DNA from: DATAQC01 sp039649175 | GTDB taxonomy: Bacteria > Actinomycetota > Acidimicrobiia > Acidimicrobiales > AC-14 | Direction of reading: 5' to 3' | Assembly (NCBI GenBank): GCA_039649175.1 | Contig: JBBWZS010000110.1 | Coordinates: 47,337 to 111,336 of the forward strand | Length of the DNA: 64,000 nt | Part shown: in pieces, positions 18,513 to 28,000 of the stretch | Numbering within the stretch: the first letter of the stretch is position 1 | How the letters are laid out: the number at the start of each line of letters is the position of its first letter | Position numbers and translations under genes: made by a program | The notes under the pieces: model-generated | The model's database searches: none | What the model was told of the DNA's origin: nothing | The model's input: the letters and a program-made list of their open reading frames with translations, nothing else

Positions 18513-18989
18513 TCAGGCCTCTGCGATCGCCTTGAGTTTGGCCAGGCTCACGCCAATGTTTGCCTCCAGATCGGCGCGCCGGTCCTTCACGCCGGTGGTG
18601 ACCCGGGTGACGAAGTTGCTGACCGCGCCGAGGGGCTTCACCAACTCGAAGGACTCGGTGACTTGGGTTCCGCCGTCGCCGTCTGGTTCGAAGACGTACC
18701 GCCACACCGTCTCGGGCTTGCCGGGGCGCCCGGTGACGAAGGTGAACTCCCGACCTGGCGCGGCGGCGGTGACCTCGCAGGTCGTCGACCATCTTGTCCG
18801 GCCACGGCGGTTCGTGCCCTTGAACCGGGCGCCGACCGCCGGGCCGGTGGCCCCGTCGATCCAGGCGCCGCCCGTGGCCTCGGGGCTCCACTCGCCGGTA
18901 CGGGTCACGTCGGTGACCAGGTCCCACAGCGCCTCAGCCGGAGCGCCGACCGTGACACTGGCCATTCCGCCCTCCGTGCCGGTCGTCAT
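18513..18989 (-). CDS. SRPBCC-family (START-like) protein
   Basis: A 158-residue polyketide cyclase/dehydrase-like protein of the SRPBCC fold. ASVTVGAPAEALWDLVTDVTRTGEWSPE is the typical first strand and helix, and YVFEPDGDGGTQVTESFELV the later strands lining a hydrophobic cavity. The ATG overlaps the stop of the preceding TIGR03086-type gene as ATGA, so translation is coupled. No catalytic residues are diagnosable. It likely binds or turns over a small hydrophobic ligand. Confidence 0.85.
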   Translation of the reverse strand: MTTGTEGGMASVTVGAPAEALWDLVTDVTRTGEWSPEATGGAWIDGATGPAVGARFKGTNRRGRTRWSTTCEVTAAAPGREFTFVTGRPGKPETVWRYVFEPDGDGGTQVTESFELVKPLGAVSNFVTRVTTGVKDRRADLEANIGVSLAKLKAIAEA

Positions 18990-19555
18990 CGGAGCGGGTC
19001 CCGTCCGGACAGGGCGATGAGCTCGGCCTGGCGCCCGGCGCCAGCCGGCACCTCCACGCTGGGCCCGAACACCCCGGCGGAGCGCCAACCGTCGACCTGG
19101 GGGCTGAGGAAGTCGTAGACGAAGTCCACCAGGTCGGCGTCGATCTCTTCGTCTGTGCCGATGGCCCGGTCGAGGTCCCAGCCGTGGATCACGTGATCAC
19201 ACACCAGTTGCGACACGTACTCCTGGCCCGAGATGTCGCCGAAGGAGACGTGCACGGTGCGGGTGAGGGCGCCGGGATCGCCCACGGCGGCGATCGCCCG
19301 CTCCGCTGCGCTCGCCCAGGACGCGTCGGGGTCATCCCTGAGCTGGTCGCCGTCAAAGTGATTGCCGATGTCGGCGATGGTCTTCCCGGCGAGGAGCGGC
19401 GGGGCCCACAGGTCCTCCGAAAGGACGTGGTTGACGAGGGCCCGGACGTCCCACTCGGTGTCGGGCGTGGCGGCTTCCCACCGGTCACCGATGGCGGCGA
19501 CCCGGCCGCCGAAGCGAGTCACCGTCCGCTCGAAGAGCTCGACCAGGTCGGCCAT
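18986..19555 (-). CDS. TIGR03086-like / maleylpyruvate isomerase-type metal-binding protein
   Basis: A 189-residue DinB-fold protein related to the mycothiol-dependent maleylpyruvate isomerase N domain. The metal-site helices are visible as ALVNHVLSEDLW and CDHVIHGWDLDRAIG, matching the family's three-histidine arrangement. Such proteins often use mycothiol, and mshD is in this window. It overlaps the ABM-like gene by 1 bp (TGATG) and the SRPBCC gene by 4 bp. The likely role is thiol-dependent isomerisation or detoxification, but the substrate is unknown. Confidence 0.8.
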   Translation of the reverse strand: MADLVELFERTVTRFGGRVAAIGDRWEAATPDTEWDVRALVNHVLSEDLWAPPLLAGKTIADIGNHFDGDQLRDDPDASWASAAERAIAAVGDPGALTRTVHVSFGDISGQEYVSQLVCDHVIHGWDLDRAIGTDEEIDADLVDFVYDFLSPQVDGWRSAGVFGPSVEVPAGAGRQAELIALSGRDPLR

Positions 19556-20157
19556 CAGCGGCTGTAGAGCATCGGGTCCGGGAGGTCGATGTAGCGGTCG
19601 ACCTGCATCAACGACATCAGGCGCTCGGCGTCGGCACGGTCTTGGTCGCTCATCGGTGGCGCGCTCTCGTTCGCCCGAGCTTCGTCTTCGCTGGTGAAGT
19701 AGACGGTCTGGACGAAGGTCCCGTCGCCCGGCCAGGCCGCAGTACCGCCGATCACGTCCGGGCGCATGCGGCGAAGCACCGCGTCGAGCTCGTCGGCAAG
19801 CGGCTTGATGGCGGCTCGGTCGGCGTGACCGATCATGATCTGGACGAACCCCGCGTCGTCGGAGCCACCGGCGCCGAAGATGTCGACGTCCGGGCAGTCC
19901 ATGAACGTGACATCACCATCGAAGGTGGCCGCGGTCTTCTCCCACCACGCGCCCTGCTCTGGCCGGCCGCTGTTGGCCTTGGCCGCATGCTGCGACTCGA
20001 ATCGAACGACGGCAAGGAACCCGCCGTCTGCGGTCTCGCCGGCCGTGGTCCCCAGCCAACCCGCGGCGCCGGGCGCCAAGTCGCTCATCCACGCCGCCAA
20101 CTGGGCCTGCAGGCCTTCCCGGTCACCGACCCGACCCTCCATCACCTGTATGAACAC
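19555..20157 (-). CDS. ABM-like dimeric alpha-beta barrel protein, two repeats
   Basis: A 200-residue protein with two ferredoxin-like halves (MFIQVMEGRVGDREGLQAQL and GFVQIMIGHADRAAIKPLAD), as in antibiotic-biosynthesis-monooxygenase-type folds. Each half ends with a strand such as FLAVVRFESQHAA or TVYFTSEDEARA. The GTG start has a strong GGAGGA 2-7 bp upstream. It is the first gene of a coupled trio with the TIGR03086-like and SRPBCC genes. No cofactor motif is seen, and the substrate is unknown. Confidence 0.75.
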   Translation of the reverse strand: MFIQVMEGRVGDREGLQAQLAAWMSDLAPGAAGWLGTTAGETADGGFLAVVRFESQHAAKANSGRPEQGAWWEKTAATFDGDVTFMDCPDVDIFGAGGSDDAGFVQIMIGHADRAAIKPLADELDAVLRRMRPDVIGGTAAWPGDGTFVQTVYFTSEDEARANESAPPMSDQDRADAERLMSLMQVDRYIDLPDPMLYSR

Positions 20158-20333
20158 GTCTCCTCCTTCACTCGGACTCTGTTCAGTCTCTCGTTCCGGC
20201 CAGACGTTACGGCGACCGGTCCATCCTCGTCCGCGTCACGCCGGCGGTCCCGTCGAAGCCGGTGGGCACAAGCCCCACGACCGCACGTCGAATCGGCCAC
20301 CTACCCGAGCGCGCGCCTCCTCCCGGGGGTTCC

Positions 20334-21572
20334 TCATGGCGATGGGGGCATTCGGCCCGCGTCCGGCACCGGCGGGGCGTCGTCGACGTCCGGCCCGGAT
20401 GCCTGTCGCAGGATGGACAGGGCCAGGGGCGGGAAGGCCACCACCGACAACAAGGCTGCTCCTACCAGGGCAGCTCCGTTCACGGGCGTGAGCTGATGCA
20501 GCAGGATGCCGATCTCGGTGGCGGTGACGATGAAGGGCAGCGATGTCGCCTGGAGCAGGCCCGCGGCCACCGCGTTCCTCCGGCCGGCGCTCTTGGCGTA
20601 GAGCAGGGCGGGGATCCCTCGTACGGCGAGCAGGGCGACGAGAAAGAGCGGGACCCGGGCGAAGGCGCTCGGACTGGCGAGCAAGGCGTCGAGGTCGAAG
20701 CGCAGGCCACTGGTCACGAAGAAGACGGGGACGAGAAAGCCGTAGCCGATGGCCTCCAGTTTGAGACGGAAGTGCGGATGACTCCCGGTCGCGTCGCGGT
20801 CGACGAGGTTGAGGATCGCCCCGGCGAGGAACGCGCCGAGGATGGCCTCCAGGCCCAGGCGCTCGGCGAGGGCCACGAAGGCCACGAGCAACAGGACAGC
20901 GATGCGAACTCGAATCTCGGCGGTGGTGTCCTGAAGCCGGACGAGCACGGACTCGAGGCGCATCGACCGGCCGAGTCGGGTGAGAGCCAGAGTGGCGGCA
21001 ATCACGACGAGCAGGAATCCGCCGAACAACAACAGCTTGGTGCCCGTGCCCGTCGCTTTCGTGGAGAAGAACAGGGTCAGCAGCACCACGGCCCCGAAGT
21101 CGGCCAGCGAGGATGCGGCGATGGTCTGCTGACCGAGGTCGGTGTCGGCCTGGCCGGCATCTTTGAGCACGGGCACGATGAGGCCGAGCGAGGTGGCCGA
21201 CAGGGCGATGGCGAGAAGGAGTGGCGAGCGGACCCACCCGGTGAGGCGGAAGGCGAAACCGGCAACGAGCCCGAGCGCCAGGCTGAGGACGAAGCCGGCA
21301 GCGGCGAGGCGGAGCAGGCGCCCCCGCAATCGCTGGACGTCGATCTCCAGGCCGGCGAGGAACAGGAGGAACGCCAGCCCGAGCAGGGCGAGGATCTGGA
21401 CGGGTAGGTCGATCTCGACCCAGCCGAAGCCGTGCGGGCCGACGGCGATCCCGGCCACGATCTCCAAGACCACCGCCGGCACCCGGATCCGGGGGAACAG
21501 ACCCACGACCATGGGGGCGGCCACGGCGATGGCAGCCACGACGACGAGGCTCGTGAACGAAACGGCGGGCAC
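20334..21572 (-). CDS. Cation:proton antiporter (CPA2, KefB-type membrane domain)
   Basis: A 412-residue membrane protein with about 12 predicted helices covering the whole Na+/H+ exchanger domain. Recognisable parts are VLEIVAGIAVGPHGFGW, FLLFLAGLEIDVQRLRG, ALSATSLGLIVPVLKD and FGAVVLLTLFF, and ILGAFLAGAILN. There is no TrkA-N or TrkA-C regulatory domain. The C-terminus is a short acidic Pro tail. GGAG lies 4 bp before the GTG. It is downstream of the sigma/anti-sigma pair and the cupin remnant on the same strand. The transported ion (K+ or Na+) cannot be told from sequence. Confidence 0.87.
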   Translation of the reverse strand: MPAVSFTSLVVVAAIAVAAPMVVGLFPRIRVPAVVLEIVAGIAVGPHGFGWVEIDLPVQILALLGLAFLLFLAGLEIDVQRLRGRLLRLAAAGFVLSLALGLVAGFAFRLTGWVRSPLLLAIALSATSLGLIVPVLKDAGQADTDLGQQTIAASSLADFGAVVLLTLFFSTKATGTGTKLLLFGGFLLVVIAATLALTRLGRSMRLESVLVRLQDTTAEIRVRIAVLLLVAFVALAERLGLEAILGAFLAGAILNLVDRDATGSHPHFRLKLEAIGYGFLVPVFFVTSGLRFDLDALLASPSAFARVPLFLVALLAVRGIPALLYAKSAGRRNAVAAGLLQATSLPFIVTATEIGILLHQLTPVNGAALVGAALLSVVAFPPLALSILRQASGPDVDDAPPVPDAGRMPPSP

Positions 21573-21678
21573 AATCTCCAGTCTTGGCTCGGGCGCAGCC
21601 GTTACACGGATCTTCCGCTCCGAGGGGGGCTCCCGACCCGGACAGGTCTTGGGGCGCTCGAGACATACGTCCCGTCGG

Positions 21679-21789
21679 TTACTCCTTGGCGAACGTCGCG
21701 GCGGTCTTGGTGTCGAACTCGACGCCGACCACCTCTTGGTCGCCCACGACCCACGCGTCGTGACCGGGCTGGATGTAGGTCGGGGTGCC
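21679..21789 (-). pseudogene. C-terminal remnant of a cupin-domain gene
   Basis: The 36 codons after the anti-sigma stop, in another frame, read GTPTYIQPGHDAWVVGDQEV and on to FDTKTAATFAKE before a stop. This closely resembles the C-terminal end of small cupin proteins (the PGHDAWVVGDE and GVEF strand region), recalled rather than searched. There is no start codon and no N-terminal cupin half upstream, where the anti-sigma gene lies. The homology begins right at the TAG of that gene. It therefore looks like a deletion or rearrangement scar, not a working gene. Confidence 0.6.
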
Positions 21790-22061
21790 TAGGTCCCGCC
21801 TTGTCGGCGGTAGTCCGCGAAGGCTCTCGTGAGGGCCTCGACGACGTCGTCGGGCACATCCTCGTCGCCAAGCCGATTGGCCGCCGTGATGGTGAGGCGC
21901 ATCTGCTCGAGGTACTCGCGGCAGTGGGGACAGTCGGCCAGGTGGCGGTCGGCTGCCTGCTGGAGCCTCGGTGGCAGCGCGCCTTCCAGGTAGTCGGTCG
22001 CCATCTCGACCCATTGCTGGCAGACGATCTGCGGCCGGCGCCACCGGCGCAGCGGCGTCAC
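21789..22061 (-). CDS. Zinc-binding anti-sigma factor
   Basis: A 90-residue ZAS-type anti-sigma protein. Cys14 (IVCQQWVEM) and the H-x3-C-x2-C motif DRHLADCPHC (His40, Cys44, Cys47) match the zinc site of RsrA-like and zf-HC2 proteins. The rest is helical with no membrane segment, so it should be cytoplasmic. The GTG overlaps the sigma-factor stop as GTGA, so the two are coupled and almost surely partners. A redox-sensitive zinc switch is possible but not proved by the motif. Confidence 0.87.
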   Translation of the reverse strand: MTPLRRWRRPQIVCQQWVEMATDYLEGALPPRLQQAADRHLADCPHCREYLEQMRLTITAANRLGDEDVPDDVVEALTRAFADYRRQGGT

Positions 22062-22693
22062 GGCGTCACGCTTCCCATCCCGTCCTCGAGTCCGGCCCGG
22101 ACCCGGCTGCGGGCCCGGTGCAGCAGGACCCGCTGGTTCACCTCGCTGAGCTCGAGCAGACCGCATACCTCGGCCGACGTCATTTCCTCCATGTCGCGAA
22201 GGATGAACACGCGGCGCTGGTTCTCCGACAGCCCGGCGGCGATGTCGGCGACCCGGTCGAACGTACTCTGGGCCAGCAGGCGCTCGTCGGGCAGCTCGCT
22301 CCACGGGGCGGGCGGCTCGGACCAGACGCCGCGGCCGGCACGGCCGGCGAAGCGGGCCGGCGGGACAGAGGGAGTGGTGTCGGCGGCCTCGGCGGCCACA
22401 GTCATGGTGGTCACTGTCCGCTGCTCGCGCTCGCCGCGTGTTCGTGCGATGTTGGCCACGATGCGGAAGATCCAGGTGCTGAGCGACGAGCGTCCTTCGA
22501 AACGGTCGATGCCCTTGATGACGCCCAGCCAGGCGTCTTGGGCAACCTCCTCGGCAATGGCCCGCGAACGCACGAACGACTCGGCGAAGTGAACCATGGC
22601 CTTGTGGTGGCGGCGCACCAGATCACTGAACGCAGCCTCGTCGCCGGCGCGCAGCCGCTCGATGATCGCCAGTTCTGAGCCTGGGTCCTCCAT
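22058..22693 (-). CDS. ECF-type RNA polymerase sigma factor
   Basis: A 211-residue group IV sigma factor. Region 2 is clear (FSDLVRRHHKAMVHFAESFV, then EEVAQDAWLGVIKGIDRFEG and SLSTWIFRIVANIAR). A linker of about 60 residues rich in Ala, Thr and Pro follows, longer than usual. Region 4 contains LSENQRRVFILRDMEEMTSAEVCGLLELSE. The coupled anti-sigma gene lies immediately downstream. The roughly 240-bp upstream region contains no other gene. The regulon and inducing signal are unknown. Confidence 0.92.
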   Translation of the reverse strand: MEDPGSELAIIERLRAGDEAAFSDLVRRHHKAMVHFAESFVRSRAIAEEVAQDAWLGVIKGIDRFEGRSSLSTWIFRIVANIARTRGEREQRTVTTMTVAAEAADTTPSVPPARFAGRAGRGVWSEPPAPWSELPDERLLAQSTFDRVADIAAGLSENQRRVFILRDMEEMTSAEVCGLLELSEVNQRVLLHRARSRVRAGLEDGMGSVTP

Positions 22694-22915
22694 GGGTTCT
22701 GTCCTAGCACGACGATCCCTTCAGGAGACGGGGCTACGCCTCCTCGGTACGGTCCCGGCGAACCTCCTTCCCTGTTACGGATCGACGGGAAACGCAATGT
22801 TCCGGTCACTGACAGGCGAGAGTGCGCCGTCGCCGAGCTTTAACGGTTGGGCCTCGAGCCGGGGCTGTCGCGGCCACTTCGAGGCCGGTAGTCGGATAGT
22901 CCGGCAAGGGCCACA

Positions 22916-22930
22916 CCGGGTGACACCCGG
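22916..22930. terminator. Short perfect palindrome after the nitroreductase gene
   Basis: CCGGGTG-A-CACCCGG is a 7-bp perfect inverted repeat, 3 bp beyond the nitroreductase stop codon. It may end that transcript, or be a regulator site upstream of the sigma gene. There is no T tract. Confidence 0.4.
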
Positions 22931-22933
22931 CTC

Positions 22934-23527
22934 TCACCAATGACCGCGGTGGACGACCTGATCGAAGGGGCGGCGACCCCGGGCCACTGACGACGACGGA
23001 CGATCGGGCCGTGCGTAGCCCACGGCCATGGCCCCCACGGGTGCGTGACCGGCAGGTATGGCGAACGCGGCGCGCAGGGCATCGGCGTCGGACACGCCGA
23101 AGAACAGGGCACCCAGTCCCTCGTCGACGGCGGTGAGCAGGATCAGCAGCGAGGCGAAAGCGGCGTCGACATGCCACCAGGGCACCGGCCACTCGCCGCC
23201 GCCGACGTCGAGGTGGGCCTTGTCGGCCTCGGCGTAGCGGGCCCGGTAGGCGGCCTCCGACGACAGGACGACGACCAACAACGGCGCCCGCACGACCCCC
23301 GGCCAGCGGGAGCGGGCGCGACCGCCGTCGCCGGGGGCCGACGCCGCCCAGAAGCGCCCGGTCTGCTCCGGGCCTTCCAGCACCAGGAGGTCCCAGCCCT
23401 GGGTGAACCCGGCCGACGGGGCCCTCACCGCGCTGGCCAGCACCCGCTCGACGACATCGGCGGGGATCGGACGGTCATCGAAATCCCTCACCATCCGGCG
23501 CCGCCGCAGCACTTCGCTCAGCTCCAT
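22934..23527 (-). CDS. Nitroreductase-family oxidoreductase
   Basis: A 197-residue flavin-dependent enzyme. MELSEVLRRRRMVRDFDDRPI is the usual start, with the Arg-rich FMN contact, followed by RAPSAGFTQGWDLLVLEG and WWHVDAAFASLLILLTAVDE. The C-terminal GAMAVGYARPD is a typical nitroreductase ending. The second ATG is used; an earlier ATG three codons upstream adds MVA. It may reduce nitro compounds or quinones. There is no genomic partner that specifies substrate. Confidence 0.85.
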   Translation of the reverse strand: MELSEVLRRRRMVRDFDDRPIPADVVERVLASAVRAPSAGFTQGWDLLVLEGPEQTGRFWAASAPGDGGRARSRWPGVVRAPLLVVVLSSEAAYRARYAEADKAHLDVGGGEWPVPWWHVDAAFASLLILLTAVDEGLGALFFGVSDADALRAAFAIPAGHAPVGAMAVGYARPDRPSSSVARGRRPFDQVVHRGHW

Positions 23528-23630
23528 GGCAACCATGATTGCCAGACTCGGGTCGCCTCGGGGTCACTTGGGCTTTCCCGCTCACGCGACCATCCACCAT
23601 TTCGCTGGTCGGGAGCGTCACGATTGGCGT

Positions 23631-24281
23631 ATGCGAGCAGCCGTTTCGTGTCGGGTCGAAGTTGTCGGGGCCGAACTACGAATGCTTGTTCTGGTGGCCG
23701 ACGCCGGTGGATGCCTCGGGGTCGACCTCGACTCGGGTGCGTTCGTCCGCGCCCGATATCACGGTGAGCCGGGCCCGCTGGCCACCTTCGACGTGGTGAG
23801 CGCCCAGATCGCCGACGCCGGCCATCCCATCGACGCCTCCCGGCCCGAGACCGTCCACCTCGACCACCCCCCGGAGCACATCGGGGCGCTGTCGCCGCGC
23901 CGGGCGGAGCGCTGGCTCGAGCCGCTCCATCACCCGCGCCGCCGCAACCTCCTGGGCTTCCCGGGCGCGGTTGTGCCCTACTGGACCCTCAACGGCGACC
24001 AGCCCTCGCTCAGCCTGGTCGACGTCGTCGCCGGGCCCCAGGTGCACCGCGAGGCCCACCAGTACGAGTGCCGCTTCACCTGGCAGTCGATGCGCTACCA
24101 CCTGCCCCTCGTCGACCGCGACCTGACCAACCGCCTCGACGGCGTCGGCTGGCCCCGGTACTCGAGTCGAGACCTCGAGTCGGTGCTGGGCCGCAGGGTA
24201 CGACGCCTGCTGGTGGCCCTGAGCCCCCCGCAGGAGGGCTATTGCTACAAGGTGGTCGCCGCCCTGCTCCCCGGGGCCTGA
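23631..24281 (+). CDS. Hypothetical protein
   Basis: A 216-residue soluble protein with no family I recognise. It contains MLVLVADAGGCLGVDLDSGA near the start, a His/Pro-rich middle (HLDHPPEHIG, EPLHHPRRRN), and a C-terminal helix DLESVLGRRVRRLLVALSPP. No membrane segment or signal peptide is visible, and codon use matches the neighbours, so it is probably expressed. It starts 104 bp from the divergent nitroreductase gene. No function assigned. Confidence 0.65.
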   Translation: MRAAVSCRVEVVGAELRMLVLVADAGGCLGVDLDSGAFVRARYHGEPGPLATFDVVSAQIADAGHPIDASRPETVHLDHPPEHIGALSPRRAERWLEPLHHPRRRNLLGFPGAVVPYWTLNGDQPSLSLVDVVAGPQVHREAHQYECRFTWQSMRYHLPLVDRDLTNRLDGVGWPRYSSRDLESVLGRRVRRLLVALSPPQEGYCYKVVAALLPGA

Positions 24282-24294
24282 CCCGCCGGGTGAC

Positions 24295-24963
24295 TCAGTC
24301 GGCGAGGGCGGCGAGGCTCTCGGCCATGGCCCACCCGAAGGCCACCACGGCGTCGCCCCGGGAGCGGTCGAGCGAGGCGAAGAAGGTGGTCACGTCGTCG
24401 TCGACGGCTGCCGTCCCGTCGCAATCGAAGTCGAGCACGATCGCCGGATCGCCGGTGCCCTCGAGCACCGAGGTGCGGTCGTCGACCCGTCCCTCGGCGC
24501 CGAAGCGCTTGGCCAGGCGCCTGGCCCATGCCCGCTCCTCACCGGTGGCCTTGTGGCCGGGACGGGGGACGATGTCCTCCAGGCCGGCGAACGCGGCGAA
24601 GGCGGCGGGAGTGGCGAAACGGGTGCCCACCAGGACGTCTTCGTCGGGGAAGGCCAGCACCGCCCGGCGCAGCTGGTCGCCCACCAGGGCCTTCAGGACC
24701 GCCTGACAGCGTGGGCCCCGCTGGACCGACGCCAAGCCCACCAGCACGCTCGGGGTGCCCCCGATGCGCTCCAGGGTGCAGAACGAGAACCCCGCCAGCC
24801 TGCCGTTGTCGCTGACCTGGGTGACCAGGACCCATTCCTCGCACTGCTTGGACAGCAGCCCGACGTCCCAACCGACATCGGCCTGCGCGCACAGGTCAGC
24901 CATCTCCGACAACTCGGAGTCGCTGAGAGCGGTGCAGTCTTTGGTATCGACCTTGAGCGGCAT
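24295..24963 (-). CDS. Hypothetical protein, possibly GNAT-like
   Basis: A 222-residue protein. The N-terminal half resembles an acetyltransferase core: CEEWVLVTQVSDNGRLAGFS, then LVGLASVQRGPR, where a Gln/Arg acetyl-CoA loop would be expected, but the classic Q/RxxGxG/A loop is not clear. The C-terminal half carries DPAIVLDFDCDGTAAVDDDV and a final helix. It lies 54 bp from the dnaE stop, on the same strand and downstream. No membrane segment is seen. Its role is unknown. Confidence 0.6.
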   Translation of the reverse strand: MPLKVDTKDCTALSDSELSEMADLCAQADVGWDVGLLSKQCEEWVLVTQVSDNGRLAGFSFCTLERIGGTPSVLVGLASVQRGPRCQAVLKALVGDQLRRAVLAFPDEDVLVGTRFATPAAFAAFAGLEDIVPRPGHKATGEERAWARRLAKRFGAEGRVDDRTSVLEGTGDPAIVLDFDCDGTAAVDDDVTTFFASLDRSRGDAVVAFGWAMAESLAALAD

Positions 24964-25017
24964 CGGTGTTCCTGCACTCCAGTGTTCCACGGATAGGCCA
25001 CGGCGAGCCCCTCTAGC

Positions 25018-28000
25018 CTAGGTCACCAGGGCGTTGGGCCCGAGCAAGACCCGCAACTCGGCGCACAGGCCGTTGCGGGAGTCGACCCGGAACTCGTCGG
25101 GGAGCCGCAGAACCGTGCGGTCGAAGTGCACCAGCACCTGCGACCCGCCAGGGTGGTCGACCAGCACCGACTTGAGCCGGCTCAGCAGCGATTCGGTGAC
25201 GCTCGAGGAGCTGAGCTTGATACGCACGGGGGGGTCGGTGTCGGACGTGAGCTCGGGCCGCTTGATCTCGAGGCACACCAGCTTGGGCGGCTCCTCGCGC
25301 AGGTCGACTCGTCCCTTCACGCAGACGATGGCGTCGTCGGCCAGCAGCGAGCCGTACTCGACCATGGTGCGGGGGAACACCATCACCTCGACCGCGGCAT
25401 TGAGGTCTTCCAGGGTGAACACCGCCATGAGGTCGCCCCGCTTGGTGTACTTGCGCGACAGTCCGGTGACCACGCCTCCCACCCATTTGCACTCGCCGTC
25501 GCGAAGCTCCCGGAGATCGTTGATGACGCACTCCACGTGGCGCTTGAGCGAGCCCTCCATGTTGAGCAACGGGTGGCTGCTCACGTACAGCCCGAGCATC
25601 TCCTTCTCGAAGGCCAGGCGCCGGGTGTCGTCGAACTCGACCGCCTCTATCGGGACGCGCTCGTCGTGCACGGGGCTGGCGCCACCGTCGGCGGGATCGC
25701 CGAACAGGCTCATCACGCCCGCCTCGCGCTCACGGCGGCGGGCCAGCGTGCGGTCGATGATGCGCTCGAAGGCGTTGAGCAGGCCCTGGCGGGGGTGGGC
25801 GAAGGAGTCGAACGCCCCCGCCTTGATCAGCGACTCGATCGACCGCTTGTTGAGGACGCCGGGGTCGACCCGCTCGCACAGGTCGTAGAAGTCGGCGAAC
25901 GCCCCGTTCTGCTCCCGCTCGGCCACGATGAGGCCGACCAGTCCCTCGCCCACGTTTCGCACCGCCGACAGCCCGAAGCGGATGGTGCCGTCGACGGTGG
26001 TGAAGTCCGACGACGACTCGTTCACGTCGGGGACGAGGACCTGGATGCCCATGGTGCGGCACTCGGACAGGTAGACGGCGCTCTTGTCCTTGTCATCCTT
26101 GATGGACGTGAGCAGGGCGGCGAAGTACTCGACCGGGTGGTTGGCCTTCAACCAGGCGGTCTGGTAGGTCACCATGCCGTAGGCGTAGGCATGGCTCTTG
26201 TTGAAGGCGTAATCGGCGAAGGGCTCGATGAGGTCGAACAGCTTGGTGCCGAGGGCGGCGCCGTAGCCGTTGGCGTCGCAGCCGGCCACGAACTTCTCCC
26301 GCTCCTTGGCGATGAGCGCCCGGATCTTCTTCGAGCACGCCTTGCGCAGGTTGTCGGCCTCCTGCAGGGAGTACCCGGCGAAGCGGGCCGCCACCTTCAT
26401 CAGGAGCTCCTGGTAGATCATGAGCCCGTAGGTGTCGGCCAGCTCGTCGGCCAGGTCGGGGTGCAGGCACTCGATGGGCTTGCGACCGTTCTTGCGGTCG
26501 GCGAAGTCGTTGTGCATGTTGGCCGCCATGGGCCCTGGCCGGTACAAGGCGATCAGGGCGCCGATGTCGTCGAACGAGGTCGGGGCCAGCGAGCGCATGA
26601 GCGCCCGCATCGGCCCGCCCTCCAGCTGGAACACCCCGATGGAGTCGCCCCGGCGCAGCATCTCGTAGACCTTCTCGTCGTCGAGGGCGACGTTGTCGAT
26701 GTCGGGGCGGGCCGCCTCTGCGTTCGGGCACGCAGCCGGCTCTGCGTCCGGGTGCGCCGCCAGCGTCGACCGCTCGATCAGGTCGAGGGCCCGCTCGATG
26801 ATGGTGAGGTTGCGCAGGCCGAGGAAGTCCATCTTCAGCAGGCCCAGGTCGGCGACGCCGTTCATCTCGTACTGGGTGACGATGGGCGCGTTGGCAGCGT
26901 CGGTGCCCGCCTCGGGCTTGCGCTGGACGGGCAGGTACTCGGTGAGGGGCTCGCGGGTGATCACCACCGCGGCGGCGTGGATGCCGTCCTGACGGCGCAG
27001 TCCCTCGAGGCCCCGGGCCACGTCGATCACCTTCTTGGCATCGGGGTCGGTCTCGTAGATGCCCCGTAGCTCGGTGGCCACCTTGTAGCCGTCCTCGTGG
27101 CCGGGCGTGACGTCGAGGCAGGCGGCGAGGGGGGTGTCGCGGCCCATCACCAGGGGTGGCATGGCCTTGGCGATGCGGTCGCCGACGGCGTAGGGATAGC
27201 CGAGCACCCGGGCGGCGTCGCGCACCGCGGCGCGCGCCTTGATGGTGGAGAAGGTGACGATCTGGGCCACGTGGTCGGACCCGTACTTCTCCGCCGCGTA
27301 GCGGATCATCTCCCCCCGGTAGCGCTCGTCGAAGTCCATGTCGATGTCGGGCATCTCCTTGCGCCCGGCGTTGAGGAAGCGTTCGAAGAGCAGCCCGTAA
27401 CGGATGGGGTCGACGTCGGTGATGCGCAGGCAGTAGGCGACGCAGCAGCCGGCGGCCGAGCCCCGCCCGGGGCCCACCCGGATGTTCACCTCGTGGGCAT
27501 GGCGGATGAGGTCCCAGACGACGATGAAGTAACCGGACAGGCCCATGCCGGCGATCACCCCCAGCTCGGCCTCGACGCGCTGGGCCACCTCGGCGGGCAC
27601 CGGGTCGCCGTAGCGCTCGACCGCTCCCGCCCAGGTGAGGTGGCGCAGGTAGTTCTCCTCGGCCTCCTCGGGGGTGGCGGCGTCGAACCCCGGAGGTAGT
27701 TCGAACCGGGGCAGCTCGGGGTTGCCGAACTCGATCTCGACCTGGGCCCGCTCGGCCACCAGCAGGGTGTTGTCACAGGCGTCGGGCACCTCGGCGAACA
27801 GGTGGCGCATCTCGGCCGCCGACTTCAGGTAGTGCTCGTTGCCCTCGAAGCGGAAGCGCTTGGGATCGTCGATCGAGGCGCCCGTCTGCACGCACAGCAG
27901 GGCGTCGTGGGAGACAGCGTCGGCCCGGTGGGTGTAGTGACTGTCGTTGGTGGCCAGCAGGGGCGCGCCCAGGCTGCGGGCGATGGAGATCAGCTGGGGG

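Noticed and set aside
22694..22800. ECF-type autoregulated promoter (GGAAC ... CGTAAC) upstream of the sigma gene
   Set aside because: The gap between the two boxes is 19 bp, longer than the 15-17 bp usual for such promoters, so it was not annotated.
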